A stretch of 64,000 bases of DNA from the NCBI RefSeq assembly GCF_013032855.1, contig NZ_WQDA01000001.1, positions 565,501 through 629,500 on the forward strand, in the 5' to 3' direction. The notes under the pieces were generated by a model. That model did not search any database and was not told the DNA's origin. It saw only the letters and a program-made list of their open reading frames with translations. This DNA comes from Ruegeria arenilitoris (GTDB taxonomy: Bacteria; Pseudomonadota; Alphaproteobacteria; Rhodobacterales; Rhodobacteraceae). Position 1 is the first letter of the stretch. Every line of letters begins with the position of its first letter. Made by a program: the position numbers and the translations under genes. This document shows positions 16,552 to 25,852 of this stretch, piece by piece.

Positions 16552-17409
16552 ATGTTGGATTCGCAGCACGCGGTTGACGTGGAAGACTTTAAGTTTCCGT
16601 CGGGCCAGACCCAGCTGGCGGCGCGGCTTTACACTCCGGCGGTCGAGCCGCAAACCGTTGTTGTGCTGAACGGCGCAACGGGAGTGCCACGTGACTACTA
16701 TCAGCACTTTGCTCGCTGGCTGGCCGCCGAGCGCGGTATGGCTTGCCTGACATATGATTACCGGGATTTCGAGCATTCGCTGACCGGGCGGCTGAAAGAC
16801 TCGAAGGCCACGATGGCGGACTGGGCGCTGATCGACATGCCCGCAGCGCGTGCCGAGATGCGCCGTCGATACCCGCAGGCAAAACTGTGGGTGATCGGGC
16901 ATTCGGTCGGTGGAATGCTGGGTCCGCTGCAACCGGAAATCGAACAGATCGACCGGATGATCTGTGTGTGCGCAGGTTTGGTGACGGTGGCCGATCACCC
17001 GTGGCCCTACAAGGGCTTGGCGACTTTGTTCTGGTATGGCCACGTGCCACCTCTGGTGCGTCTTCTGGGGTACCTGCCGGGGAAACTTCTGGGATTCGGA
17101 GCCGATTTGCCGGCGGGCGTCTATTGGCAATGGCGCAAGTGGTGTACATCGCCCACCAGCTATCTGCCCGAATTGGGAGACACGCTTCCCCAAGCGGATT
17201 GGAGTCGGGCGAACGCCACGGCGGATATCATTGCGTTCGAGGATGACCAGACTGTGCCACCGCCCGCCGTCTGGCGGCTGGCTGAACTCTATGGTCCGAC
17301 CGCCCGTCGGCATTTGTTGCAGCCGAAGGATTTCGGACTGTCCGAAATCGGTCATATCGGCGCCTTCGCCCGGCGCAGCAGTGCCGTTTGGCCGCGATTG
17401 ATCGCCTGA
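16552..17409 (+). CDS. Alpha/beta hydrolase (serine hydrolase)
   Basis: 285-residue soluble hydrolase. The nucleophile elbow is GHSVGG with Ser118. A plausible acid lies in the AFEDDQTVPP stretch and a plausible His in SEIGHIGAF near the C terminus, completing the triad. An oxyanion-hole strand (VVVLNGATGVPRDYYQHFARWL) resembles the S33/esterase group. The start at 16552 has GGAGG six bases upstream. The gene is controlled, presumably, by the divergent TetR protein and its two operators. Substrate unknown; ester or lipid-like molecules are typical for the family. Confidence 0.8.
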   Translation: MLDSQHAVDVEDFKFPSGQTQLAARLYTPAVEPQTVVVLNGATGVPRDYYQHFARWLAAERGMACLTYDYRDFEHSLTGRLKDSKATMADWALIDMPAARAEMRRRYPQAKLWVIGHSVGGMLGPLQPEIEQIDRMICVCAGLVTVADHPWPYKGLATLFWYGHVPPLVRLLGYLPGKLLGFGADLPAGVYWQWRKWCTSPTSYLPELGDTLPQADWSRANATADIIAFEDDQTVPPPAVWRLAELYGPTARRHLLQPKDFGLSEIGHIGAFARRSSAVWPRLIA

Positions 17410-17494
17410 CCCGCCCGCAAGCGCGGTTTTCAGGAACAACGACGAAATACAGAGGTTGGATTGACCGGGCCGAATACGTGGCGCGGCGTCAAGT

Positions 17495-17588
17495 GAGAGG
17501 TTGGACATCGACCCAAGCGGGGCTCGTTGTGGCTGCTTCCTTCCGGACCTGACCAGGTTGGCGAGGCGCTTGCCCGCGCCAACCTCTC
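17495..17588 (-). ncRNA. ffs: Signal recognition particle RNA, small (4.5S-type)
   Basis: On the minus strand the SRP RNA core is present, containing GGTCAGGTCCGGAAGGAAGCAGCC, the strongly conserved domain IV with the GGAA tetraloop and Ffh-binding internal loops. The ends pair: GAGAGGTTGG at the 5' end with CCAACCTCTC at the 3' end, giving about 94 nucleotides, the size of the short bacterial form. It works with Ffh and FtsY to target membrane proteins. It lies just downstream of the nucleotidase gene. Confidence 0.96.
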
Positions 17589-17628
17589 GACCGACGATAT
17601 AGGCATCACGCACCCGCTTGGCAACCCG

Positions 17629-19572
17629 TCACAAAGACAGGCGTACCCTAAGAAACCCGCGCGCGTCCTGCCCGTCGGTGGTGGCTGCAAAGTGGTCGAG
17701 CTCGCGCAGGTAGTTTGCAGCGCGTGGCCCGGTCTTCAGAATCACGGACCGGCCCGCCTGCGGAACAAAGGAAAAGCTTTGGGCGGTGTTTTCCACCGGA
17801 TCCGGACCCAATCGTCCCGCCAGGTAGTCGCGCAAGATTCCCTGGAGGCTCAGCGGCGGCACCGGGATCAGGCGGGCCGGGTCTGGGACGGGAAAGTTGC
17901 CGCCGCCATTGGCTCGGTAGCTGTTTGATGCAACGACGAATTGTTCATCCGGATCGACGGGGCGGCCCTGAAAGGCAAGATCGCGCAGGCGGGAATGGGA
18001 CGTGTCGATCAACTGGCCGCCTAAATCATATCGCGCGGGCTGGGTCAGATCGAACCTGTAGGTCACCCCATGCAGCACGTCGAAATTGTGCCCGGTGCCC
18101 TCGGGGTCGATCAGAACCTGCTCGTCGCTGTTTCCAAGTTGGGAAAACTGGGCAGCCGACATCTCCAGCCACTCGGTGATCTGGCGGCCATCCAGCAGCA
18201 TGGCGGCCAGTTGGTTTGGGAACACATGCAAGTCCGAGACATGCCTTACGGTGACATCGCCAGCCGGGACTTCGGTATAATGCCGTGGTCCGGCCCGGCC
18301 TCCGAATTTCGAAGGTGCGGCTGCGGACAGAACAGGGAGGGTTTCAAAGGCCGTTCCGGCCAGAACCGGTCGCAGGGCTGCCGCCTGTGCTGCGGCGACC
18401 AAGTTCAGCCCCTGATCCACCCCGCAAAAGGTGAAATAGCTGTGCAGGGTACGATTGATCCGGCCCACCGGCTGGGCAGCGGCTTTGCGGGTCGCCTTGT
18501 GGGCGGCGGCAAAAAGTTCGACCATCTCAGGGTCTTCAGGAACGACCCGAGCGCCGGTTTCAGCCCCGCCCGGGCAGATCGCGCGCAGATGCGCGCTGTG
18601 ACCAGCAATTCTCGCTTCTCCCATGGCGTTCACGGCAAGCGTCAGGTCGATCACCCCCAAATGCGACCCCGCTGATCCGGGCATGACCACGGGTCTGGCC
18701 TGCTGCGGGTTACCATCGCTTGGGTCGGGAAGTGTCAGGTGCGTGTGTCCGGCCACGATTGCAACAATACCGTCCAGAGCAGAAAGCTGTGCGACCACAT
18801 TTTCCGACATCGGCGCGGCGTCGGGCTCGCCTAGGCCGGAATGTGCAAGAGCCACAATCAGGTCACAGCCCTGACGACGCAAATTCTCGGCCATCCGGCG
18901 CGCTGAGGCGACGGCATCCTCGGCTGCAACCTGGCCTTCCAATTGTGGTGCTTCCCACTTCACCGTCTGCGGCGGCAGGATCGAGAAAACGCCAATTCGG
19001 ACAGGAATGCTTTGGCCGTTGATGTGGACATGACGGGTCAGGATGGACTGTTTCTGCCAGGGCGCCCCCCCGGTCAGACACTGCATGTTGCTGCACAAAA
19101 CCGGGCAAGGTGCCCGAGAAACGATCCGGCCCAGAGCCGGCAGACCAAAGCCGAAGTCGTGGTTCCCCAGCGCAATTGCGTCGTAGCCCAAACGCCCAAA
19201 GGCGGACATCAAGGGGTGGGTCGCGTCGGTCTGCGCGACCGCCCAGTCACCCAGAAGTGTCCCCTGAAGGGAATCTCCGTTGTCGAACAGCAGGACAGTT
19301 GCATTTGCGTCTTCCGCCTCTTGACGTGCAGAGCGGATCAAACTGACGGTTCGGGTGAAGCCCACACTTGGTTCCGGCCGGTCCGCATAATAGTCGAAAC
19401 TGGTCAGATTCATGTGCAGATCGGTCGTCGCAAGAATCCGGATGTGCGCGGTTTTTAAGTGGGGATGTACCTGAAGCAGGGAGGATTTCAGAGCCAATTT
19501 TCTTCTTTTAGGTGCTGTTGTGCATACGTTTTCACTGAAAGGTAGAATACAGGTAATCGTCAGGGCTTCCAT
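17629..19572 (-). CDS. 5'-nucleotidase / 2',3'-cyclic-nucleotide phosphodiesterase family protein
   Basis: 647-residue metallophosphoesterase of the CpdB/UshA type. The metallophosphatase half starts HIRILATTDLHMNL and continues with DNGDSLQG, LGNHDFGFG and a later VAGHTHLTLPD, which together are the classical two-metal ligands. The C-terminal 5_nucleotid_C half contains SNSYRANGGGNFPV, the nucleotide-binding region typical of 2',3'-cyclic phosphodiesterase/3'-nucleotidases. No convincing signal peptide precedes the catalytic domain, which is unusual for a family that normally works in the periplasm. The start at 19572 follows AAGGA at a good distance; a longer frame to 19761 overlaps the nudC promoter region and was rejected. 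Confidence 0.88.
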   Translation of the reverse strand: MEALTITCILPFSENVCTTAPKRRKLALKSSLLQVHPHLKTAHIRILATTDLHMNLTSFDYYADRPEPSVGFTRTVSLIRSARQEAEDANATVLLFDNGDSLQGTLLGDWAVAQTDATHPLMSAFGRLGYDAIALGNHDFGFGLPALGRIVSRAPCPVLCSNMQCLTGGAPWQKQSILTRHVHINGQSIPVRIGVFSILPPQTVKWEAPQLEGQVAAEDAVASARRMAENLRRQGCDLIVALAHSGLGEPDAAPMSENVVAQLSALDGIVAIVAGHTHLTLPDPSDGNPQQARPVVMPGSAGSHLGVIDLTLAVNAMGEARIAGHSAHLRAICPGGAETGARVVPEDPEMVELFAAAHKATRKAAAQPVGRINRTLHSYFTFCGVDQGLNLVAAAQAAALRPVLAGTAFETLPVLSAAAPSKFGGRAGPRHYTEVPAGDVTVRHVSDLHVFPNQLAAMLLDGRQITEWLEMSAAQFSQLGNSDEQVLIDPEGTGHNFDVLHGVTYRFDLTQPARYDLGGQLIDTSHSRLRDLAFQGRPVDPDEQFVVASNSYRANGGGNFPVPDPARLIPVPPLSLQGILRDYLAGRLGPDPVENTAQSFSFVPQAGRSVILKTGPRAANYLRELDHFAATTDGQDARGFLRVRLSL

Positions 19573-19670
19573 GCGTCCTTTGCGACAACGATGCTTTTTG
19601 CGAGTGTGAATTCCCATTGCACCAGTACCCAAGTCGTGGCAGCCCTTGTGCAAATTCCAAAGGGACAGGC

Positions 19671-20654
19671 ATGAAACGGGCGGAAAGCGTGACATTTGGC
19701 GGCTCTGGACTGGACCGGGCGGCGCAGATCCGTACCGATGCCAGAGCCTTGGAGGCAGCACGGTCCGATACTACGGCGCGGTGCATCCTTATGTGGCGGG
19801 GCAAACCGCTGGTCATGGGCGAAGCGCTGGACCAGTTGGCCTTGGTTCCGATGGGCCACGATCTGGTTGCGAACGGACCCGGCGGGGCGATTGACCAACC
19901 GATCTTGCTGGGGCGCAGTGATGCGGGTGCGCCGCTGTTTGCAATGGACATTTCGAATTGGTCTGCCGACGGGTTGGACCTGTCGGGCGTTGGAGCGTTC
20001 GTGGACCGAACCGAACAGCAGCATCCGGGGCTGCCCGTGGGCCACGTGTTCGCCGAGCTTCGTCGGATCATGACCCGCCTGTCGGCCCGGGACGCCGAAT
20101 TGGCAGCCACCGCCAAAGCCGTGATCGGCTGGCACGAGACGCACAGGTTCTGCGCGCGCTGCGGCAACCCGACCAACATTTCACAGGCGGGGTGGCAACG
20201 ACTGTGCCCGGCCTGTGGCGGTCAGCACTTTCCACGGACCGATCCGGTGGTGATCATGTTGGTCACGCATGGCGATTCCGTCCTGATGGGCAGATCTCCG
20301 GGGTGGCCCGACGGCATGTATTCACTGTTGGCCGGTTTCGTCGAGCCGGGCGAGACCCTTGAAGCCGCCGTGCGGCGTGAGGTCATGGAGGAGGCCGGCG
20401 TTCCGGTCGGACACGTCAGCTATCTGGCAAGTCAACCCTGGCCATTTCCGTCGTCGCTGATGTTCGGGTGTGCAGCGCAGGCGCTGTCCCGCGAGATCAC
20501 GATCGACCCGGTCGAGATCGAGGACGCGATGTGGGTCACCAAGTCCGAGATGATGCAGGCTTTTGCAGGCGAGCACCCCAAGCTTCTGCCGGCGCGAAAG
20601 GGGGCAATCGCGCATTTTCTTTTGCGTAACTGGCTTGCAGATACGCTGGACTGA
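19671..20654 (+). CDS. nudC: NAD(H) pyrophosphatase NudC
   Basis: 327-residue Nudix hydrolase acting on NADH and possibly on NAD-capped RNA. The zinc ribbon uses Cys161, Cys164, Cys179 and Cys182. The Nudix box GFVEPGETLEAAVRREVMEEAG spans about 222-243. The NudC-specific SQPWPFPSS motif follows at about 254. The N-terminal domain is present and the length is somewhat above the E. coli enzyme. The start at 19671 follows AAAGGGA. It is divergent from the nucleotidase gene, and both act on nucleotides, but shared regulation is not evident. Confidence 0.95.
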   Translation: MKRAESVTFGGSGLDRAAQIRTDARALEAARSDTTARCILMWRGKPLVMGEALDQLALVPMGHDLVANGPGGAIDQPILLGRSDAGAPLFAMDISNWSADGLDLSGVGAFVDRTEQQHPGLPVGHVFAELRRIMTRLSARDAELAATAKAVIGWHETHRFCARCGNPTNISQAGWQRLCPACGGQHFPRTDPVVIMLVTHGDSVLMGRSPGWPDGMYSLLAGFVEPGETLEAAVRREVMEEAGVPVGHVSYLASQPWPFPSSLMFGCAAQALSREITIDPVEIEDAMWVTKSEMMQAFAGEHPKLLPARKGAIAHFLLRNWLADTLD

Positions 20655-20692
20655 CGAAACACTGACACCCTGACTGAGCAGAAAAGGCCGAC

Positions 20693-21160
20693 ATGCAGGT
20701 TTCAGCACGCGAAGATATCCAGGCGCCGATCGATGCGGTGTTCGACATGGTCGCGGACTTCGAACGGTTCGAGCGCATGGCGATGCGCCGCGGTGTCGAG
20801 GTTCGACGCACTGTCGAAATGCCGGGCCACTGGGTCGGGTCGTGCTGGGAAGCTGATATCATGATCCGTGGCAAGCCACGCCATGTCGCGATCGAGGTGG
20901 CCGAGTTCGATCGCCCCACAGCCATGCGGTTTCGATCGACCAGCAAGGGGATGAACGGCCTGACCACGATTGATCTTCTGTCGCTGTCGCAAAAGCAGAC
21001 GCGGCTGAGCATCGAGATGTCACTGGCGGCCAAGACCTTGCCTGCGCGTCTGCTTCTGCAGTCGTTGAAGCTGGGCAAGGCCAGATTCCGGCGCCAGTTC
21101 CAGATGCGACTGAGCGATTTTGCGCGCGAAATGGAAGAACGCTATCTGCACGGGGCTTGA
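20693..21160 (+). CDS. SRPBCC-fold protein
   Basis: 155-residue protein with the START-like (SRPBCC) pattern: an opening strand VSAREDIQAPIDAVFDMVADFERFER, alternating beta strands, and a long C-terminal helix. Such proteins bind hydrophobic ligands, and some are polyketide cyclase-like. No catalytic motif is visible. It follows nudC by 38 bases in the same direction and may be cotranscribed. Its ligand cannot be inferred. Confidence 0.75.
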   Translation: MQVSAREDIQAPIDAVFDMVADFERFERMAMRRGVEVRRTVEMPGHWVGSCWEADIMIRGKPRHVAIEVAEFDRPTAMRFRSTSKGMNGLTTIDLLSLSQKQTRLSIEMSLAAKTLPARLLLQSLKLGKARFRRQFQMRLSDFAREMEERYLHGA

Positions 21161-21216
21161 GAGCCGGCGTTTGACTGGCGGTGAGCAGTCCCAAGCTGCC
21201 TGCGCGTGGGAGCAGA

Positions 21217-22050
21217 CTAACCGCGTGGTCGAGCAGCGGGGTACACGCCCAGCACTTCCACATTCGTGGTGAAATGCTGCAGTTCATCCATCGCGAGCTG
21301 CACGTTGCGGTCTTCCGGGTGGCCGACGATGTCGGCGTAGAACTGAGTCGCCGTGAACGAGCCATCAACCATGTAGCTTTCCAGCTTGGTCATGTTGATG
21401 CCGTTGGTGGCAAAACCGCCCATGGCCTTGTACAGCGCCGCCGGAATGTTCCGGACCTGGAACACGAAGCTGGTGATCATCCCGTGCTCGCCACGGCGGC
21501 TGCGGTCGTCCTCGCGGGACATCACCAGAAAGCGGGTCGTGTTGTCGTCGCTGTCTTCGATGTGGCGCGCCAGCAGTTCAAGGCCATAGATTTCGCCAGC
21601 CAGTTCGCTGGCCAGGGCCGCCGAATGTTTCTCACCCGCTTCCGAGACCTCGCGCGCCGCGCGGGCGTTGTCAGGGCTGACGCGCCCGCGGATGCCGTGG
21701 GCCTTTAGGAAGTTTGCGCATTGCGGCAACAGCACCAGATGCGAATGGGCTTCGGTGATATCTTCGAGTTTTGCGCCCGGCACGCCCAGCAAGTTGATGT
21801 GAACTCGCACAAAGGCCTCGTCCACGATGTGCAGCCCGCTGTGCGGGAGCAGGCGGTGGATATCGGCCACTCGTCCATAGGTGCTGTTCTCGACCGGCAG
21901 CATGGCCAGATCGGCCTCGCCCGAGCGCACCGATTCGATCACGTCCTCGAATGTTCGGCAGGGTAGCGCCTCCATATCCGGACGCGCATTGCGACAGGCT
22001 TCGTGACTGTAGGCGCCGGGTTCCCCCTGAAAGGCGATGCGTTTGGTCAT
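21217..22050 (-). CDS. pheA: Prephenate dehydratase
   Basis: 277-residue monofunctional prephenate dehydratase making phenylpyruvate for phenylalanine synthesis. The N-terminal PDT domain opens with RIAFQGEPGAYSHEA and contains the catalytic DNTTRFLV (TRF) motif. The C-terminal ACT domain (about 195-277) begins SFVFQVRNIPAALYKA and carries the KLESY segment of the Phe-binding site, so feedback inhibition by phenylalanine is expected. The ATG at 22050 was preferred to an upstream TTG. It is divergent from cycM. Confidence 0.95.
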   Translation of the reverse strand: MTKRIAFQGEPGAYSHEACRNARPDMEALPCRTFEDVIESVRSGEADLAMLPVENSTYGRVADIHRLLPHSGLHIVDEAFVRVHINLLGVPGAKLEDITEAHSHLVLLPQCANFLKAHGIRGRVSPDNARAAREVSEAGEKHSAALASELAGEIYGLELLARHIEDSDDNTTRFLVMSREDDRSRRGEHGMITSFVFQVRNIPAALYKAMGGFATNGINMTKLESYMVDGSFTATQFYADIVGHPEDRNVQLAMDELQHFTTNVEVLGVYPAARPRG

Positions 22051-22169
22051 TTGGTCGATTCCGTGCAACAAGTTCCAGAATTGGGCGTTTCGTCGCGGTG
22101 TCTATACCTTGCCTCTTGCAAGGGGAAGCCTTAGACACCCCGAAGACAGCTGAAATGGACTCGCGATCA

Positions 22170-22673
22170 ATGTTCGACACGATGACAGTTACCAAGGCCG
22201 CAGCCGGCCTGTTCGGTGCCTTCCTTGTACTCCTCCTGGCAAAATGGGGGGGCGATGTTCTCTACCATGTCGGCGGGCACGGCGAAGCCGCCTATGTTAT
22301 TGAAACCGAAAGCTCGGGCGAAAGCGCTGACGGCGAAGAAGTGGTCTTTGCCGATCTGCTGGCCGCAGCTGACCCGGAAAAGGGCGCGAAGGTTTTCCGC
22401 AAGTGTTCGGCTTGCCACAAGCTGGAAGAAGGCGCCAATGGCACCGGTCCCTACCTGTATGGCGTCGTGGACCGCCCTGTGGCGGCGGCTGCGGGCTTCG
22501 GCTACTCGGCGGCGATGCAGTCGCATAGCGGCAACTGGACCCCGGAAGAGCTGGATGCGTTCATTGCAAACCCCAAAGGCTATATCCAAGGCACTTCGAT
22601 GAGCTTTGCCGGTCTCAAAAAGGCTCAGGAACGCGCAGACCTGATCGCGTACCTGCAGACGATTGGCGGCTGA
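22170..22673 (+). CDS. cycM: Membrane-anchored cytochrome c (CycM/c552 type)
   Basis: 167-residue cytochrome c with an uncleaved N-terminal anchor (about residues 10-24) and an acidic linker before the haem domain. The haem attachment site is Cys79-Ser-Ala-Cys82-His83, and the Met ligand is probably in GTSMSFAGL. In Paracoccus and Rhodobacter such proteins carry electrons from the bc1 complex to the aa3 oxidase. In-frame starts at 22155 and 22182 are possible; I chose 22170 because the family usually begins MFDTMT. It has a strong terminator and stands alone. Confidence 0.9.
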   Translation: MFDTMTVTKAAAGLFGAFLVLLLAKWGGDVLYHVGGHGEAAYVIETESSGESADGEEVVFADLLAAADPEKGAKVFRKCSACHKLEEGANGTGPYLYGVVDRPVAAAAGFGYSAAMQSHSGNWTPEELDAFIANPKGYIQGTSMSFAGLKKAQERADLIAYLQTIGG

Positions 22674-22700
22674 TCTGCCCACCCAGACACCGAAAAGCGA

Positions 22701-22731
22701 AAGCCGCTGCCATGTGCAGCGGCTTTTTTTG
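22701..22731 (+). terminator. Rho-independent terminator of cycM
   Basis: AAGCCGCTGC (22701-22710) pairs with GCAGCGGCTT (22716-22725) around a five-base loop and runs into a T-stretch. It lies 28 bases after the stop codon. Confidence 0.95.
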
Positions 22732-22845
22732 TCTGAGCAAAACTTCACAAAGCGCTCACGCATTCTAAACTTGCAAGTGTCAGTGCTGGGCTTTTAGCTT
22801 GCCCACAAGGACATGGACAGAAGACAACATCGAAGGATGACCCGT

Positions 22846-24756
22846 ATGATTTCCCATCTGCCTGGCGCGCGCGAACAAGGTTTTCGTCATTGGGTCGCGG
22901 CATTGGGCATTTCGGCGGCGTTGGTTCTGGGGCAGGCGGGGCCAGTCCGGGCCGACGAGGACCAGATCATTCGCAGCCATGGCTACTCGTACTTCGGCAA
23001 TCTCGACTACCCCGCCGACTACACGCACTTGAACTATGCCAACCCGGATGCACCCAAGGGCGGCGAGCTGTCATTGGCCGCATCGGGCACGTTTGATTCC
23101 CTGAATCCATATTCACGCAAAGGTCGCCCCGGAGCGTTGACGACACTGCAATACGATCGGCTGATGGACAGCACCGATGACAGTGTCGGCCAGTACTACG
23201 GCGTATTGGCTGAGAGCCTGGAGTATGACGCCGACCGCAACTGGGTCATTTTCCACCTGCGCCCCGAAGCGACGTTCTGGGATGGCACGCCCGTCACCGC
23301 CGAGGATGTGGTCTACAGCCACCGCCTGTTCATCGAACAGGGCCTGCCGTCATATGCACAGGCCGTCGGGCGGATGGTGACCGGCGCCGAGGCGCTGGAT
23401 ACGCACACGGTCAAGTTCACGTTCAATCCCGAATTGACGGCCCGCAGCCGGATCGAAACCGTCGGCGCGACGCCCGTATTCTCGAAAGCGTGGTTCGAGG
23501 CAGACCCGTCCCGCCGTCTCGACGAGCCGCGCCTGGAAGTCGCCGTTGGATCTGGGCCTTACAAATTGGACAGCTACGATATCAACAGGCGCATCGTCTA
23601 CAAACGCCGGGACGACTACTGGGGCAAGGACTTGCCGTTCAACAAGGGCCGGCACAACTACGATACCATCCGAGTCGAGTATTTCGCGGACCAGACAGCC
23701 GCCTTTGAAGGCTTCAAGGCAGGCGAATACACGCTGCGGATCGAAAGCGACCCCAAACTGTGGGCGACCGGCTATGACTTCCCCAAGTTGAAAGAGGGCT
23801 ACGTCGTCAAGGACGCGATTGCGAATGGCAGCCCACCGACCCCGTCGGGCTTTGTGTTCAACCTCGCGCGTCCGCAATTCGCGGACAAGAATGTTCGAAA
23901 GGCACTGGCGCTGGCATTCAACTTTGAATGGGCCAATGAATCTCTGCTGTTCGGCCTGAACTCACCCCGCGATTCGTTCATCGAAGGCACACCGCTTGAA
24001 GCGATGGATACACCGCAGGGGGCTGAGCTGTCATTTCTGCAAGCTTTGGGCGACGTGGTTCCACCCGAGATGTTGACCGAACCGGTGACGACCGTTCACG
24101 AATCCAACCCGGCGCGCCTGAACGATCGGCGCAACCTGCGCAAAGCCTCGAAACTGTTGGACGAAGCCGGATGGCCGGTGGGCGACGGCAACTTGCGCCG
24201 CAATGCTCAGGGTCAGACCCTGCGGATGAACATCCCCTATCCGTCCAACCTGCCGACATCGACGGCCACGATGATTGAGACCTTTGTGCAAAACCTTCAG
24301 GCGCTGGGCGTGGATGCTTCGGCCGAAAAGGTCGACCCGGCGCAATACACCCTGCGCAGCCGCGAGCGTGACTATGACATGGTTTATTCGACACGCTATG
24401 GCGCGTTCCTGTCGACTGGCGGTGGCCTCAGTCAAATGTATGGCTCGAAAGAGGCCGAGTTCAGCCTGTTCAACCCGGCAGGCCTTGCCAGCCCGTTGGT
24501 GGACGCCATCATCGAGGCGTCATTTGCGACCAACAATCAAACCGATCAGGATGCAGCGCTTATGGCCTTGGATCGCGCCTTGCGCTATGAGTTCTTCATC
24601 ATACCGGATGGGTATATCGCGGAATACTGGACAGCCTACTACAACATGTACGAATACCCCGATCAGTTGCCGCCCTATGCGCTGGGATACCTTGATCTGT
24701 GGTGGATCAATCCCGAGAAGGAAGCGGCCCTGAAAGCAGAAGGCGCGCTGCGTTAA
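22846..24756 (+). CDS. yejA: Peptide ABC transporter substrate-binding protein YejA
   Basis: 636-residue periplasmic solute-binding protein, family 5 (SBP_bac_5). The signal peptide ends near GPVRADED. Recognisable family stretches are [11 protein letters not shown], the [16 protein letters not shown] region and a [16 protein letters not shown] segment. YejA-type proteins deliver oligopeptides to YejBEF; in enterobacteria the system imports peptide antibiotics such as microcin C and protects against some antimicrobial peptides. Starts at 22813 and 22837 are in frame; 22846 has GAAGGA eight bases upstream and a good signal sequence. First gene of a four-gene operon. Confidence 0.93.
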   Translation: MISHLPGAREQGFRHWVAALGISAALVLGQAGPVRADEDQIIRSHGYSYFGNLDYPADYTHLNYANPDAPKGGELSLAASGTFDSLNPYSRKGRPGALTTLQYDRLMDSTDDSVGQYYGVLAESLEYDADRNWVIFHLRPEATFWDGTPVTAEDVVYSHRLFIEQGLPSYAQAVGRMVTGAEALDTHTVKFTFNPELTARSRIETVGATPVFSKAWFEADPSRRLDEPRLEVAVGSGPYKLDSYDINRRIVYKRRDDYWGKDLPFNKGRHNYDTIRVEYFADQTAAFEGFKAGEYTLRIESDPKLWATGYDFPKLKEGYVVKDAIANGSPPTPSGFVFNLARPQFADKNVRKALALAFNFEWANESLLFGLNSPRDSFIEGTPLEAMDTPQGAELSFLQALGDVVPPEMLTEPVTTVHESNPARLNDRRNLRKASKLLDEAGWPVGDGNLRRNAQGQTLRMNIPYPSNLPTSTATMIETFVQNLQALGVDASAEKVDPAQYTLRSRERDYDMVYSTRYGAFLSTGGGLSQMYGSKEAEFSLFNPAGLASPLVDAIIEASFATNNQTDQDAALMALDRALRYEFFIIPDGYIAEYWTAYYNMYEYPDQLPPYALGYLDLWWINPEKEAALKAEGALR

Positions 24757-24757
24757 C

Positions 24758-25852
24758 ATGGGCGCATATATTCTTCGACGCCTGTTGCTGGTCATTCCGA
24801 CCCTTCTGGGCATCATGATCGTCAACTTCACGCTGGTGCAGTTCGTACCCGGCGGTCCGGTCGAGCAGATCATCGCCCAGATCGAAGGGCAGGGCGATGT
24901 ATTTGCGGGTTTTGCGGGGTCCGGTGACGCGGGGGCCGGGGCCGAACCCGGCGGTGGCGTCTTCGATGACAAATACGTGGGCGCCCGCGGCCTACCGCCG
25001 GAATTCATCGCCGAACTGGAAAAGGAATTCGGCTTCGACAAGCCGCCGGTCGAGCGGTTCCTGAACATGATGGGCAACTATCTGACGCTGGATTTCGGCG
25101 AGAGCTACTTCCGCTCGGTCTCGGTGATTGACCTGGTGCTGGAAAAGATGCCGGTCTCGATCTCGCTGGGCCTGTGGTCGACGCTGATCGCCTATCTGGT
25201 CTCGATCCCGCTGGGCATCCGCAAGGCGGTCAAGGATGGTTCACGGTTTGACACATGGACCAGCGCGACGATCATCGTGGCCTATGCGATCCCCGGCTTC
25301 CTGTTCGCGATCCTGCTGCTGGTGCTGTTTGCGGGCGGCTCCTACTGGCAGATCTTCCCGCTGCGCGGGCTGACCTCGGACAATTGGGAAGACCTCAGCC
25401 TGCTGGGCAAAGTGGCCGACTATTTCTGGCACATCGCCCTGCCGACCATCGCGCTGACGATTTCCGCTTTTGCAACGCTGACGCTGCTGACCAAGAATTC
25501 GTTTCTGGACGAGATCAAGAAACAATACGTCATGACCGCCCGCGCCAAGGGGCTGAGCGAGCAGCGCGTTCTGTACGGCCACGTATTCCGCAACGCGATG
25601 CTGATCGTGATCGCCGGCTTCCCAGCGGTGTTCATCGGCGTGTTCTTCGGCGGGTCGATCATCATCGAGACGATCTTCTCGCTGGATGGACTTGGTCGTC
25701 TGGGCTTTGAGGCCGCAGTGGCGCGCGATTATCCGGTAATCTTCGGGACGCTGTTCATTTTCGGCCTGCTCGGTCTGGTCGTCGGCATCATCAGCGACCT
25801 GATGTATGTGCTGGTCGATCCGCGCATCGATTTCGAGAAACGCGAGGGGTAA
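24758..25852 (+). CDS. yejB: Peptide ABC transporter permease YejB
   Basis: 364-residue inner-membrane permease of the DppB/OppB type with about six transmembrane segments. The N terminus, [24 protein letters not shown], is typical. A glycine-rich insert (about residues 50-70) follows the first periplasmic loop. The EAA-type cytoplasmic loop reads [23 protein letters not shown]. It starts two bases after the yejA stop, and its own stop abuts the yejE start, so the genes are translated together. Confidence 0.94.
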   Translation: MGAYILRRLLLVIPTLLGIMIVNFTLVQFVPGGPVEQIIAQIEGQGDVFAGFAGSGDAGAGAEPGGGVFDDKYVGARGLPPEFIAELEKEFGFDKPPVERFLNMMGNYLTLDFGESYFRSVSVIDLVLEKMPVSISLGLWSTLIAYLVSIPLGIRKAVKDGSRFDTWTSATIIVAYAIPGFLFAILLLVLFAGGSYWQIFPLRGLTSDNWEDLSLLGKVADYFWHIALPTIALTISAFATLTLLTKNSFLDEIKKQYVMTARAKGLSEQRVLYGHVFRNAMLIVIAGFPAVFIGVFFGGSIIIETIFSLDGLGRLGFEAAVARDYPVIFGTLFIFGLLGLVVGIISDLMYVLVDPRIDFEKREG

